Source: Sympetrum striolatum
Taxonomy: Eukaryota > Arthropoda > Insecta > Odonata > Libellulidae
Length of the DNA stretch: 64,000 nucleotides
Direction of reading: 5' to 3'
Assembly (NCBI GenBank): GCA_947579665.1
Contig: OX388350.1
Location: forward strand, 3,348,001-3,412,000
The notes under the pieces: model-generated
The model's input: only the letters and a program-made list of their open reading frames with translations
Databases searched by the model: none
What the model was told of the DNA's origin: nothing
Position numbers and translations under genes: made by a program
Shown here: one piece after another, positions 25,736-37,996 of the stretch
How the letters are laid out: the number at the start of each line of letters is the position of its first letter
Numbering within the stretch: position 1 is the stretch's first letter

Positions 25736-27319
25736 ACCATTCGATAATTTTTACTCGAGGCTGGGAAAAGTTCATGTTGACTGAGATATAACTATTACAT
25801 CTTTTTGCCATTAGTCTTTTTGGCAGGTCATACTAACGTACGCCAAATTCTTATCTTTCTTTTCATCCGTTTTTAATCCTTGTATCTTATCCATCGCCTT
25901 TGCTTATGAACTTTCATCATACGATGGAGTCCGACATCTCTTCCTCAATTTACCCAGTTCTTCGTATCACCACCATATTCCCGGTTTAGTTCGATTAATT
26001 TATCGTTTAAATTTATTCGCATTCAAAGCCCGAAATTTTCTATGAGTTATTCTGTCACAGTACCCCTTCTATTCCTTTACAGATGCTTTTGTTATTTAAG
26101 TATGCTGAAAATTATAATTTAATGATATAATATTAGTTGAGTTTAAATAAGTGTCATTACAGGCCATAGAAAACAGCAGTAAGCGAGGAATTAATGTATT
26201 CTTACATCTCTGACATAATTTTCACAATAGTTGTGGAAACATTGTGTACATTCCTAGACTGATGGTCCAAACAGACTTTTTGTGAAGGCGCTTAACAAAT
26301 TAATAGGCGAATTTAGAGGGAATGCGACCCCCTCGACTAGTTAGCGTAATAAACACAGACTAGAATCGAAAACTAATTGAGGATTATCTTCACTTAAATG
26401 TATTGTGCTTTTCACGAAAGATGATATTTAATCGGAGGGAGCCGTTTAGGTTACTGTCACTTAAATGCGAGTCTATTTGGGAATTGACTAAAATTCCCCT
26501 TCAGCAAGCTTCTAGATGCGGTCGCAGTTCATGTATTGCACTCCGCTCGCCCCTTGCTCATCCCGAATTCTCTTACGTACTCTTGCATAACTCGCTAAAG
26601 GGTTACAAAAAACGTCATCGTAAACAGTTTCCGCAAAATAGCTTTAAACTTGGGATGAGATGCTTTAATGTTACAGTGTTTCTGGAGCGGTTTTTAAATC
26701 TTTAACCGTCTCGAAGAAAACAGGAAAGAGTGGCATGTGCCGGAAAAATGTCTGCTTTCGGATTAAAAGTTCGCGGAAAACTTCGCCGCGAGTGAGGGAC
26801 GGTAATTTATGGACGGCGTTATTGAGTTTTGGGAAAAATCTTTCTTCGGGAGAGGTCTTATTTTTACTCGGGAAATTAAGAGCGCTGCAGTTTAAGGCGG
26901 AATCTGAAAGCTAATTGCTTCCGTGGGCCAGTGCGAGGGACACCGGGCGCTTTTCTCTTCTGCTAATTTGAGAATCCGAGGAAAAAATGCAGTTTTAGCG
27001 CCCCTCTTCAATTGGGGAAACCCTTTACGGAAACGAGGGTAGCTGAAGCGATTAACCGAAGGAGAAATTTGTAAAGGTAATACGCACTTAAAGCGATTAT
27101 GACCTTAGAATTATGGAATCAGGAAAAGATTAATGAAATCCTCATTCTGTAATGTTTTGCTGATGTGAAGCGTGTATTCTAAAAATGGTAGCAATCTGTG
27201 CTTAGGATGAATATTCACGTTAAGAAAAAACTTACTGAAACAAAGAAACGCAACTTTTTGAGGATGAAGGAAGGCCAATTCTTGTGTTAGTCCTTAACAT
27301 CGCTCTCTCACCTTTTCAC
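25736..27319. other. Non-coding stretch, no gene seen
   Basis: A 100-codon plus-strand frame (26,403-26,705) and a GC-richer patch (26,700-27,070) show no recognisable motif. No element ends were found. Confidence 0.4.
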
Positions 27320-27800
27320 CTCTCAGATTTTTCAAATAAGCGTGCTTCTATTTAAGTTATTAGTAATTTTGATCCCGAGATATTCAACTGAATCTACTAC
27401 TTTTATATTAGTTCCATAAATTTTGTACGGGTGATTTGGACGCAATTTTTTCCTTTCGAAGAAATTAACTACGGAGCATTTACCTACATTAATATCTAAT
27501 TCCCATTTTTCGCACCACCTTTGGATGAGGACTGTATTGTTTCAGAGAGATGTTCGGTCTTCCTCGTATCATATTTATCTATACATAACCGAGTCATCCG
27601 CAAAGATCCTAACATTGCTATCCATCCAGTCACTCAAGTCATTGATTTAAATCAAGAAAAAAAGAGGTCCAATTACGCTGCCCTGAAGTATGCCAGAGAA
27701 AACTCTGACTCTATACGAGCTAACGCCATCCACTACTACTTGTTGTTCCTTCTCGCAGAGAAAATCCTTAATAGATTTAAATATTTCATTCATCATTAAA
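27320..27800 (-). pseudogene. LINE reverse transcriptase fragment (inverted half)
   Basis: The minus-strand translation contains EQQVVVDGVSS, then a stretch like the GVPQGSVLGP motif (SGILQGSVIGPLFF), INDLSDW, the catalytic FADD motif (IFADDSVMY, about 27,585-27,612), RWCEKWELDINVGKC and VEYLGIKITNN. These are core motifs of a jockey/CR1-type non-LTR reverse transcriptase. Stops interrupt it in several places. It lies in opposite orientation to the LINE 3' tail directly to its right, which suggests a 5'-inverted insertion. It shares EQQV-VDG-SS and the NVG/NIG...NFF segment with the 31.2 kb fragment. Confidence 0.8.
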
Positions 27801-27872
27801 GTTCATACAATTGGTGCTTACATCCCCTGCCACACGCCGAAAGACGGCTTGCAGGGTATATATGTAGATGTT
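27801..27872 (+). mobile_element. LINE 3' end (hairpin tail)
   Basis: Contains CCCCTGCCACACGCCGAAAG followed by CGGCTTGCAGGG and TATATATGTAGATG. The CCCTGC...GCAGGG arms can pair around the GCCG...CGGC stem. The same tail appears inverted at about 150-200 and in related form at 44,970-45,005. Together with the preceding inverted reverse transcriptase piece it makes one LINE copy whose 5' part is flipped. Confidence 0.6.
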
Positions 27873-28774
27873 ATCGAGTTTGTTGCGTATTTTGTATAGG
27901 GGAACCAGCAAACCAACGAAAATTAAGGCGAACAGTAGACGGGGGACAGTGCCATGAAAGCTAGTGAGGTTGAAAGAAGCGAAGGAAATTGTGAGAAAAT
28001 GAAATTTCGATTGACGAAATGAAGCGGAGGCAGAAGAGATGGTAAAAAAAGAAGCGATTGCCTGTAAAAAAGTAATAGCAGAGAGGGGAAATGTAAAGGG
28101 AAGGTAAGGATAACATTTTTGGATGAAATAGTGGCTGAATAAGTTATCAAAAATAAAGGGAAGCGAGTAAAGAATGATAAGGCCCGACAACCTTCCTATA
28201 CCAAGAAGATCCACGTATTCGCAAGATGCATTCAGATATCGTTTTATGCAATCGTTTCACTTTATTGAAGATTCTGTCGCTGCTAAACTATATAAAAAGA
28301 AGTAAGAATATTACTCATACATCTTGAACGAGGAAGTCCTTTGAAGGGAATATTTTTTATTTGGATTGGCATGAAAAGTGGTAATCGGAGCTCAATATTG
28401 CCGCAGTAAAAGTTTAAATAGGAAATAGAAGTGTTTGAACTCCACCATAAAGAAGCGTATTTAACCTAAACTAAGCAACTAGGTTGGACACTTCGGGATT
28501 AAGCTCTAACTCCAAATAGGTTTCGCAAAGTGTTCTGAGCCGGGAGCAAAGGTAGTCGCACATTTTTTTACTTAAACGCCGCGCAATCGATGTTTCTTTC
28601 GGAAAATATTTTTTGATCCACTAAAGGCCTAGTTTTCATACATTAATTTGTGATAGTGCCGAGTTTGAATACCCTCCTCGGTTTAAATTATTTAAAACTA
28701 AATTGAAGAAAATGAATATGCTTGAGCATTACATCTTGAAAAGCACTCATCTTAGAGGAAAAACAACGTTGTTA
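27873..28774. other. Non-coding stretch, no gene seen
   Basis: A 142-codon minus-strand frame covers 27,786-28,214 but overlaps the LINE tail and has low-complexity Phe/Ser/Leu composition, so it is probably chance. The rest is AT-rich without signals. Confidence 0.4.
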
Positions 28775-28830
28775 GTACCACGGTTATTTTATTGACAACT
28801 GGTTCCGTCAACGGGTCGACATCCTCACCC
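28775..28830 (-). mobile_element. Penelope-like 3' tail with hammerhead-like core
   Basis: The minus strand reads GGGTGAGGATGTCGACCCGT, TGACGGAACCAGTTGTC, AATAAAATAACCGTGG. It has a CUGANGA-like box (GTGAGGA), a stem II GTC-loop-GAC, a GGAAC box, a short AAC/GTT stem III, the cleavage-type triplet GTC, and AATAAA. The layout matches the 8.7 kb and 51.2 kb tails. No coding region is attached. Confidence 0.55.
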
Positions 28831-31188
28831 GAAGATACAATAATTTTATCACTTCCAAGATCAAATGATTTTGCTATTTAACAAATGAAAATCCGTGGAT
28901 TTTTAAAGTATATTTTTCTTGCAGAATCAAGGCGCAGTTAGTGATTGGCCTTCCACATTTGTGGAGTGTACGTTAACTATATTCCGCAGACAACGGCTGA
29001 ATCTGGAAAATATGGCGAAATTTTCCGTCAGAATCGGCGCGATCAAATGGCGCAGCCAAAATGATAAAGACTGGAAATCCTCGTGGGAAACAATGCCTAT
29101 GATGCCATTGGCCCGATCCTAGTTTGATATCTCCACCCATCCCATCTTTAGGGCGTGAGGCACTTCTCATCAGCTAGTTAAGGAGTGAAGCCCGTTCTTT
29201 ATCTTTGATATTGATTGACAAAATTTAAAGTAATATTTCTAATTTTATCGTAGTGAATTTGTGTAAGTATCCGATTAGCAGTGGCCAAAATGAATGTGAT
29301 AGCTTAGTATCACTCATACCACAATGGTTATCATATTATCATTCATATAAACAAGAATTAGACAATAGTAAATGAAATATATACTGTCCTCAAGGTTTAG
29401 GTTATTAAAATAATTTAGAGAAAGTACAATGTCATTGATACGAAATATGAACTCCCCGTATCAATATGTAGGTCGATCGTTCGGTTGAGAAAAAAGACGA
29501 ACAAGAAGAGGAATCGCTTCAAACAGTTGAATTGTGGTTACATCGCTCGGTTTATTTATACTCCCTGGCAGGTGTTTATAGTTGACTCGTTCGTTGCAAA
29601 TGTAGGTGAATGTTTTTTTAAAGGGAGATGTTGCGAATTCGATGTGAAGAACTTCTCAGTGGCTTGGGAAAAAACTAAGTAAATGTCGGCGAATATAATG
29701 ATGGAATCTCGTATAAAACCACTATATTAGCATATCACTATACAGCCGCCAGTGGTTTCCTCTTGACGAAGTTAAACGTTTTTCCCTTGATCAAAGAAAA
29801 CGAAAGTAAAAATGTTGGGAAATCTATTGTCTTATTTAAGAATGAGAGGGCGCGACAAAATATGGAAATGAATATTCCGGCAGTTAGAAAAGGAGAGTTT
29901 TAACTCCGGCGAAATTAATATTCATGAATTGAGACGGCAATTTCCTTACAATTGAGAGCAATTTAATTACTCTTCTCTTATTCTAGTGTCCAAGAAAAGA
30001 ATTATTCCATGTAATGAATTTTCTTTCGACCGAGGAATTTATTTTTTATGCAAACAGCATTCCCGTCGCAAGGGGACAGAAATTATTTCGCTGTAAATGC
30101 GAATTCCCGAAATTTGGAGCAAAAAACAGAAGCCGACCGAATTCTCGGGCAGAATTTTTCTCTCCGCAGAAGTTTGCGTTTTTTGAGCTTGCGATCGAAA
30201 AGTGTTGGCGATGACGAGTCCGTGGAATCTCTCGATGCTAATGCTTCGTAAACAGCGCCGGAAAATTTTGGGTGGAACAAGAGAAAATAAAGGAATTGTT
30301 TTTAGATGACGGAACGAAATATTTATCGCAAAATATGAACAAATTTCATTAAATAGCTTTTCCTTAGATGGTTTATAGTTTCAAGGTATCGAACCGATTC
30401 GCTAAGGGAATCCGTCACTGAATCTGGCATTTTCTATGAACTCGACGGAAAATAGTTAAGATTCGTTCCTCACTAAAATACTTTTGTTGAAATATTAGAA
30501 TGTAAAATATGCCTATCGCTTGGTAAGTCTCTTCTTGTATCCTACACTGTTTCGTTGCTGAATGAAGTATCCCTCATTTGATGTAGAGAGCCTCAGTAAT
30601 TATCTGCTAAAGTTTTACCGTTTCCTAGTCGTTCACCGGTACTAATTTTATCTCTTGCTTTTCCATGAAAATTTTATTACCAACTTTATTTACAAGACAA
30701 AAAGTCTTGGATGTACATATAAAAACATTCTTTAATGATCGAGACTTTTGCTGTCAAATAATAATGAAAATTACTGTTATATTTCCTTAATCGTAAAAAA
30801 GTGATAATTGATAGTCTTTTTCGGCTACACCAAAAAACTCGCAAAAGATTGAGTAATAGCGGATGTCGCCCTTGCGTTTTAAATGGCTAAAGTAAAGATC
30901 TCGAGTATTATCAGCTTATTTAATTAACGTCATTCACCAGAAAAATGGCAGAACATTATTATTAGTTATTTGATCAGATTTCATTTAAAGTCAGAAATGA
31001 TAAAGTAAATGTAACACAGTTTTCGTATGACACGATCGTTCGAGAATCAACCTTCGTTATTTCTTCTCAGTCTTCTAAATGTACAGGGATTAAAATACAA
31101 GTTTACTTTTAGATTATTGAAAATCGATACATTAGGTATCATTTATAAATTTAGTAAGAAAAACTCTTCTGGCATTAATGTAATGAAG
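28831..31188. other. Non-coding stretch, one possible exon-like frame
   Basis: At 28,908-28,924 a T-rich tract ends TTTTTCTTGCAG and an open frame of about 66 codons continues to a stop near 29,122. There is no ATG at its start and no recognised motif, so it is only a weak candidate 3' exon. The patch 30,010-30,280 is open on both strands without motifs. TGGTTTCCTCTTGACGAAG near 29,752 weakly resembles an inverted hammerhead tail. Confidence 0.35.
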
Positions 31189-31830
31189 GTCACTGAACAG
31201 CAGGTTGCAGTGGATGGCATCAGTTCCAACGCGATGACCTCGGGCGTCCCGCAGGATGGAGTAATCGGATCTTTGCTGCTTTAATGCGTATAAACTGCAC
31301 TATCAATGTGATTATTAGGATTTTTGCCCGCGATACAGTAATTAACTGGGAAATAGAAGGTGGAGAGGATAGATTTATCTGGTCCGTGGATTTAGATATA
31401 ATTATGAAGGGATGCTGTGATTGGCAGTTAGAGCTTAATATAGGGTAACGTTCAATAAATAACTTCTTTGAAACAAAATTTCCAGAAGATATTTGTTAAG
31501 ATTTCGAGAAGAAAACGTAGACTTTGTGAAATTTTGTAGACCTGTCGGATAACTTAACATATGGTACCTGCATTTACATATTTAGATTTGTATTTAAGGA
31601 ACTCGATTTTGTGGAGAGAGTTGGAGCAAAGAAAACGTTTCGCGAGCAAAGTTATTTAGTTTTATTTAGGCCCCATCTTGAGTATGCAGGTAGAGTAGAC
31701 CTTCCGACAAAGTGAGTTGCATCCAAGAATTAGACGTTCTTGAGCAATAAACGATAGGAAATTCAGAATTGTCGTGACGAATATGCGGCCACTTAGATGC
31801 TTCAGAACGAAAATTTAGATTTTAAGGAAT
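31189..31830 (+). pseudogene. LINE reverse transcriptase fragment, decayed
   Basis: The plus-strand translation holds EQQVAVDGISS, SGVPQDGVIGSLLL (like GVPQGSVLGPLLF), then after a frame change IRIFARDTVIN, where FARD stands in for FADD. WQLELNIG, NNFFETKF, TFREQSYLVLFRPHLEYAG (like the VRPHLEYA motif) and LKSCRLYSIT follow. The order matches the second half of a jockey/CR1-like ORF2. At least one frameshift, stops and the altered catalytic box make it inactive. The EQQV-VDG-SS start matches the 27.3 kb copy, so both probably come from one family. Confidence 0.75.
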
Positions 31831-33579
31831 ATTTAAAATCATGCAGACTTTATTCAATAACTTCAGAGGTAGTACATTCCAGGTATGCGTTGCATGCACG
31901 ATTACGTCACTCCCTGTCACACTCCCCGATTCAATAGTAATAGAAAGTAAGGGATTGTTTTTTTCCGAGAACGATACGTAGCAGGAAATACACTGAACGA
32001 CACTCTCTTCCATACGCAAGAAAGCGACTTGCTGGTTACATTTGTAGAACATGAATCCAATCTTATTTATTTTCCAGACTTGGTCGTCCTGATTTCTCAC
32101 CTTTATTCTCCTTTAACACTATTCATCCGCAGATTACTTTCATCTCAACAAAAGCCTGTATCACCTCCCGACAGTCTTCTTTCCTCTGTCATTCATGGAC
32201 AGGACAGATTCATCCCAAGAAGTTTCTAATCACTCGAAATTTCTCATTTGTGAATTCTACCTCGATTCAATCACGTAATCGGGTCGGACGCAATGGATTT
32301 TTTTAAAAGAAAAGAGTAAAGTACTTTAACCTGTTTAAAACGCGCATTGCGATTAAAGAAAGAGTGAGAGAGACCGAGGTAAGATTTCATTAACTTACAT
32401 ATAAACATATTTTTCTTTTTGTACATTATTAGTATTACTTAACTGTAGTATGTGACGCTTATGTGGGATCCATATGTATCCATGAGGTGGGATTGTTCCT
32501 GCTACTTTATCATAAGAAAATGAATGGTCATCTTTTGAATTCTGTTACGAGGTAAAGGTAAACGTATCTTTTGTTAATTTGTATTATATAAATGTTAAAT
32601 CTATATATAATTCTTATAGCTTGTCTTAGTCTTATCACTGCTGAGGTATAAATAATGTCGACCGATTTTTTTCTTATCAGTAACTAACTATTGAATGATA
32701 TGAGAGTGATAAAACTGTCATTCATGCAACTATTATACCTCAATTATTAGCAGCTCTGCACTTACTGCATTTTAGTTAAAAAAACAAAGGGTCTTTCCTG
32801 GTAAGGATAATTCTCTCTCTATAGCTTTTGGCAGAAAATGATTGAGGTGTTGAAGATCCAATCAATGAAATTTCAAACATATAGAATACGGTTAACATGC
32901 AATTTAGAAAACAAAGAAGAACGGTTGAATGAAGGAAGGATCTGGTTTCCACGATACAGGAGAAATGTTTTAGGGCAAATAGTCAGTGGTGTGAGACACC
33001 ATCGCTAAGATTCGATTGGGAATGAATGGCAGTGCAGTTTGGTGAAAACGTAATCTAAGAAGAAAGATGGGAAAAATGTCCCCAGGAGAGCAAACCGCGG
33101 CTTAAAGCAGAGCGTCCTCGACAGATTATTGATTGCTGTGCTTTGGGTATCCTGCGGTCATCCGAAGCTGTCTTTTGAACAGAAAGAGTGCGTCCATGAA
33201 CAATCAAGTCCATCAACCGACACTCACCGTTTCCTAAAACGAATGGCCGATATCCTCCTCGTTTTGCGATTTCGCGATGAATTCCGATTTTCGCATGATT
33301 TAACCTGGAGATGTAAGCACGCTCGTTTAATTGGTAGTGCGAAATTCCCGAAATGAGCACTTACTTTTGTTTCCTTGTAGTTAGAATTCCAAGATTCACA
33401 CGTTTTCATTGTGAGTCGATCATCAAAAAGCAACTCACAAGTGGTGAATATCTTAGAATGGTGGTAATAGTTTTACTAGAAGAATGTTTTCTTAGAATGG
33501 GATAGTTGATTGATAAGTGATGAGGGTCACGTGAACACAGAGTTGCGGTAGGTGTAGTACGTGGGCAGTGATTGCACGT
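31831..33579. other. Non-coding stretch, no gene seen
   Basis: Open frames at 31,822-32,100 (minus) and 33,055-33,433 (both strands) lack recognisable motifs. The first overlaps the downstream edge of the LINE relic and may be its antisense. AT-rich otherwise. Confidence 0.4.
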
Positions 33580-33790
33580 GAGGAATTAATGAAGCTGGGA
33601 AAAATGGCTTTAAACAGAAGGGCGCCTTTGTTCTCTGTTTTGTGTAATAGGGAAGCTTAAGTTGGTCAGTAGAGCCGTATAATGAAGTTCAATGAATTCG
33701 AAATGGATTGTTTTGCGAGATTTAAACTGGGAGGAGAGAAAGATGTTAATGACTGAGTGATGAATGTATGTAGGTGTTGGGAAACAATAG
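33580..33790 (+). pseudogene. Probable LINE ORF2 C-terminal relic
   Basis: The plus-strand frames give NEAGKMALNRRAPLFS, then after a gap NEFEMDCFARF and LNWEERKMLMTE. These resemble the AF-KKK-LLTSK, AFEMWC-RRML and ISW-ER-TNEEVL segments that follow the reverse transcriptase domain in several LINE families. Frames change at least once and a stop interrupts the end. No upstream catalytic region is found. The relic is followed by a TCTCGAGGA/TCCTCGAGA hairpin (about 33,796-33,833). Confidence 0.4.
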
Positions 33791-36700
33791 AGTGATCTCT
33801 CGAGGAACCCTCGATATCTCGAACTCCTCGAGAAATTTTTAGGGCAGTTGGACGAGTATCACGGTAACATTCGGATCGTCTCCTCTCTGACCTTCTCGAT
33901 CAGTTGGGCGTCGGGGAAAGGAGGGAGATTTCTTTCCACGGTACCTTTTTCTTAGTTACTTCCAATACTTTAGGATACCTTCACGGTATATTTCCTTGTT
34001 ATACTTCAAATACTTTTATTCAGGATATCTTCTCGTACAGTAGGTTAAAGGAAAGTTTGTATATGGGTGTTTAATGTATGTTTGGAAGTGTAAAATGTAT
34101 TGAAGTGCCATTCTAAATTACTGAAAATATTTTCTGAATGCCACCATCGAAGTTTTATTCTTCACAGCACATAGGGAATGTTACTTATTTACTATTAATA
34201 TCATGGTTTATTTTTGATAGGAAATTAACGGAATGCTCCCGTGGTATGTGATGGTTATCAGTGAAAAACTGCCCGTTTAACCTCTTTTTTCGGTATATAT
34301 TCACTACATTCCTGAAATCCTAAATTAGCATCTCAAGAGTGGTCTCTTAGGCTGAAAATTGCGTCCACCATTTTTTGCTACATCCCAGCCTCAATGTAAT
34401 ACTTGGTCCATATCTCTTCAGTTAACCCTTTCCCTGTCTCTGACGAGTACATATGTTCAAGTTGCTGGTTTCTTAGTAAACATGACTTATAAAGAATTTC
34501 CCTTATGTTGATACCGACGTCTTTTCATGTAGAAATAATGTATGTTTCCATAATGTAAGTCAAAGTAACTATTCGAATATGCGTGTAACGGTAGTAAGTC
34601 TCTTGATTCCATTACAATCATCAAAAAATCAACCAAAAAAATAAAATTCTAAAAGTTTGTCGTAATGAATATTGATGTCAGTATTGGTAATTAAGTATAA
34701 GATATTCTAAACTGCACGAAGCGCAAAGGTTGGTAATTTGATAGGGTAGAAATGGCACTTTTAAGCAGCATGTCCAATGTAAAGCACCTTGGAAGCGGTA
34801 ATGTTAGCGCGTTCGTTTCATAGCAACCAGTAGGTGTCTACTTGCAGAGGATATTTCCTAATCGGCAGTTTTGCCAATTTCAGAAGAGAACTCTAAAATT
34901 CAGTTCACGTTTCGAGTAAATTTCGCTCTGACCGAAAACCTATTTTTCTCTCGATGTTTTCACGAGGAAACAGATTGCACGGAATCGGAGACGACTGGAA
35001 TGCACTGGTTCCTCTTAATCCCCTTTCCTAATCCTCGTTTGCCGCAGCAGAATTTTAATTAAAGCGAAATAATTCGTGGATTAGAGAGAGAAGCGGGGGA
35101 CAAAGGCATAAACTCCCCAGTCCCTCCATCCCCGCGTTCAATAATGTATAAGCGTCCGCAAGAGCATGTTTAGGACCGAAATGTAAACAGACTACAAAAC
35201 TTTCCCCGTTCTGCCTTTTTAACTGTTGACATAACAACCAGTAGAGTTTCTATCGAGTTCCACTTGCCCTTCGGCCTTATTCAATTTCGCTGCTATAAGT
35301 GGTCATCGCTCTTTATCATATTCACCGCGATAAGTAATTTGCCTAGTGATGGTTGTATATTCTAATTTCACACCTGATACCTAAATAGGTATCCAATGAC
35401 AAATGTATGGTTAATGATTGAAAATTTAAATCTGTTAACCTTTTCCGATAATGTAACAACACAAGGAAATACTTCGCAACTTCGCAATTCCAAACCGTTT
35501 GTGTAGTATGTTGATGAAGCGTTTTATGGCGAATTCTTGCAACAAACGTACTTAAAAATAAAGTTGTATAGGCACTTGTTTCCGATTTACCTCGAGTTAA
35601 GCTCTACATTTCAATAATTGAATCCATGTATCGCGAAAAGAAAATTACTGCTTCTGGGAGATAGGTCCTCCGTGGACCAATTTAGTAAAGAGAGGAGAGT
35701 GAACCGCTTAAGTTTCATTCTAAGTTAACTGAACGTGGAATTGGCGTAATCCAGGACACTCCAGTAATCCCTTCTGAAAAGATCTCTTTATGAATATCAA
35801 AGACATCAGTGATTCCCGACGGGAGTCCCACGTCCCGCAGTTTGATGGTCAACAGGGGCAATAGAAAATGTCTTGCATGTCACGAAAATTTACTTTTTTC
35901 TTACAATTTCCTAATGTTCATTCCTGAAAATGCTGTAGTATAGGCTTCACTCCATGAATAATTCAGTGTTTTAACTTTAAAAATTGTGTCTGTTGCATGA
36001 AGGACATTAGAATTTTAAAAAAAGCTTCGGTGGGGCATAACTGAAAAAACATTGAGAAGCATTGCCTTACACACCCAGTGCAAATCGCTATACGTGCAAA
36101 GAAAGCACTTATTTCGAATACAAGATGTTAGTAATATTTTCAAATTTAAACACTACCGAGAAATCATTTTCTAAATATGTATTCTGTCACTTTTCTGTGT
36201 AAATCATTGGCAAAACAAACTGTAAAAATCACAATCGTAGGCTTTCGACTTTTAACTGCCTAACGCAAGTTTTCTGAGTGGTTCAAATAAAATTTAAGGC
36301 TTCGTCACTAGTAATAATTGTGTAGCTGTTACTGTAGCAAATTACGTCTTATCGCTGTTTTTTTTTGTCATGTGACGTTGTACACACAACCGTGATTTGT
36401 CGCTCTGTTGTCGTTCAATAAATCGTATGCGTCGGATTGTGCATCGTCAGTGGTCAAGTGATTCATGGAAATTCGTTAAAGGCATTTTGCGGTAAATAGC
36501 AAACGCTCCAGTTGGTAATTTAAAAAAAAAAAGTAATTTTGCATCGGAATAAAAAAGATGACAGAAGATTAGCATAGGTAACATGATATATATCGATATG
36601 AATATAATATATAGATATCGAACATGTCTAAATACCTGACATGATATCTGATTGTAAATAGTAGTTAACATTGATTATAATTGTAGGCATAATAATTTAT

Positions 36701-37407
36701 ACACTCTTCTTTCGTTACACTGTCTTGTTTACATGAATGCATTTGCGTAACATAACCCAGGTAAAGAAACCAGTGATTAAAGAATTCTTACACGCCTTAA
36801 AATCAGTTTTAAACTCTAAAATTACTCAAAACAAATAAAGTCAATGATTTCCTCTCTGAAATTAAGGGAAGGAAAGGATGTAGTCATCCTTTTGTGGAAA
36901 AATGTAATCTCATAAGTTCTTAGATTAAAAAAGCGGCTCAGTAATGAATGATGAAGTGAGTAGAAGAGCAATTTCCATAGAAACCGTATCTTCCTCAAAA
37001 GTCGTTCTTTTGCCTTTGAAATCCGTTCCCCTGACTGTTAAAAGAGGCTCCCCAGCGAGAAGTGAACTTTGCCCGAGTCTTGTTCTTAGCTCCTGTCATT
37101 TGCTTTGCTTTTTAATGCAAATGCAACTAAGAGAATTCCCCGTTTCGGAGAATCTTTACGAAAAAATCGAGATGCCTTTTGCATATTTATGTTTGCGAAG
37201 AAAAGGAGTCGTTTCCATTTTTAATTAACGCATCTTTCCCGGAAAGTGAGTGCGAACCAAGTGTTTTAATTCCCCTCTTCGATTTTTAACCTCCGCCTCT
37301 CTAAATTCCCTAAATTTTAGATGGAAATCGAGAATTCTCGGGATATCCCTTTTCTCAGTATTTTCGAAATGCGAAACTTAAATAATAAAAATTTCCCTAA
37401 TCTCTCA
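33791..37407. other. AT-rich non-coding stretch, no gene seen
   Basis: GC-richer spots at 33,880-33,930, 34,870-35,240 and 36,960-37,230 carry short frames without motifs. At about 37,093-37,126 an octamer-like ATGCAAAT follows a CATTTGCTTTGC run, which could be a factor-binding cluster or chance. GTTGATGAAGCGTTTTATGG near 35,511 is a weak hammerhead-tail lookalike. Confidence 0.35.
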
Positions 37408-37996
37408 TTAACCCTTCTTTAACGGTGCGGGTTACTTGAGGACCCCAGAATAGCTAAATTCAATAGAAAAGTTTTATTTTTAACCACGTTTGTTTCTTAT
37501 TCCATGTATTCGTGAATCAATGTTTCTTTTGTATTATGAAATTGAAAGAAATTTGTTTCGCATACTTATTTCCAAAATATCTTTAGTTTTTGAATGGGGT
37601 ACCAAAGTACCCCGCACAGCCATTTTTGCTTGGATTGCTATGCACAATGTCATGTCGTGTGATTGTGGAAATTCAGTCATCCTTTCTTACAGATTTTTCA
37701 ATTGATTCATTATTTATTGCATTAACAGTAATTATATCACATTATTTAATTTAAAAAATAAGGTTATTCAAATTTAGTTGTGATATATTTTCCCAAATAA
37801 TAGTCAAAACTCTAATGCTACCTCAAAAAAATAAAAGATAATCTCAACAAAATAATCAGTAATGTATTTCTAAACATAATTAAAGGTTGAGTAAAAGCAA
37901 AACCAAAAAAGAACGTAATATTCGTAAGTAAAAGCATTGGGGTACCCCACACAGCTGTTTTTGGAAGTTTTTTCGGCATAGTCAAGGAAGGGTTAG
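37408..37996 (+). mobile_element. piggyBac-like non-autonomous element, complete copy
   Basis: The left end is TTAACCCTTCTTTAACGGTG (from 37,408). The right end is the inverted form, GTCAAGGAAGGGTTAG (to 37,996), giving short inverted ends AACCCTTC(C/T)TT. The target TTAA is intact on the left and reads TTAG on the right. Inside are three related motifs: GGTGCGGGTTAC/GAGGACCCC (about 37,424), GGGGTACCAAAGTACCCCGC (about 37,597) and GGGGTACCCCACACAGCTG (about 37,940). These may be transposase-binding sites. The short open frame inside also occurs in the 20.6-20.9 kb copy but has no transposase motif. Size and content fit a MITE. Confidence 0.65.

Noticed and set aside
27786..28214. 142-codon minus-strand protein
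   Set aside because: Low-complexity Phe/Ser/Leu composition, overlap with a LINE tail, and a shadow frame of similar length.
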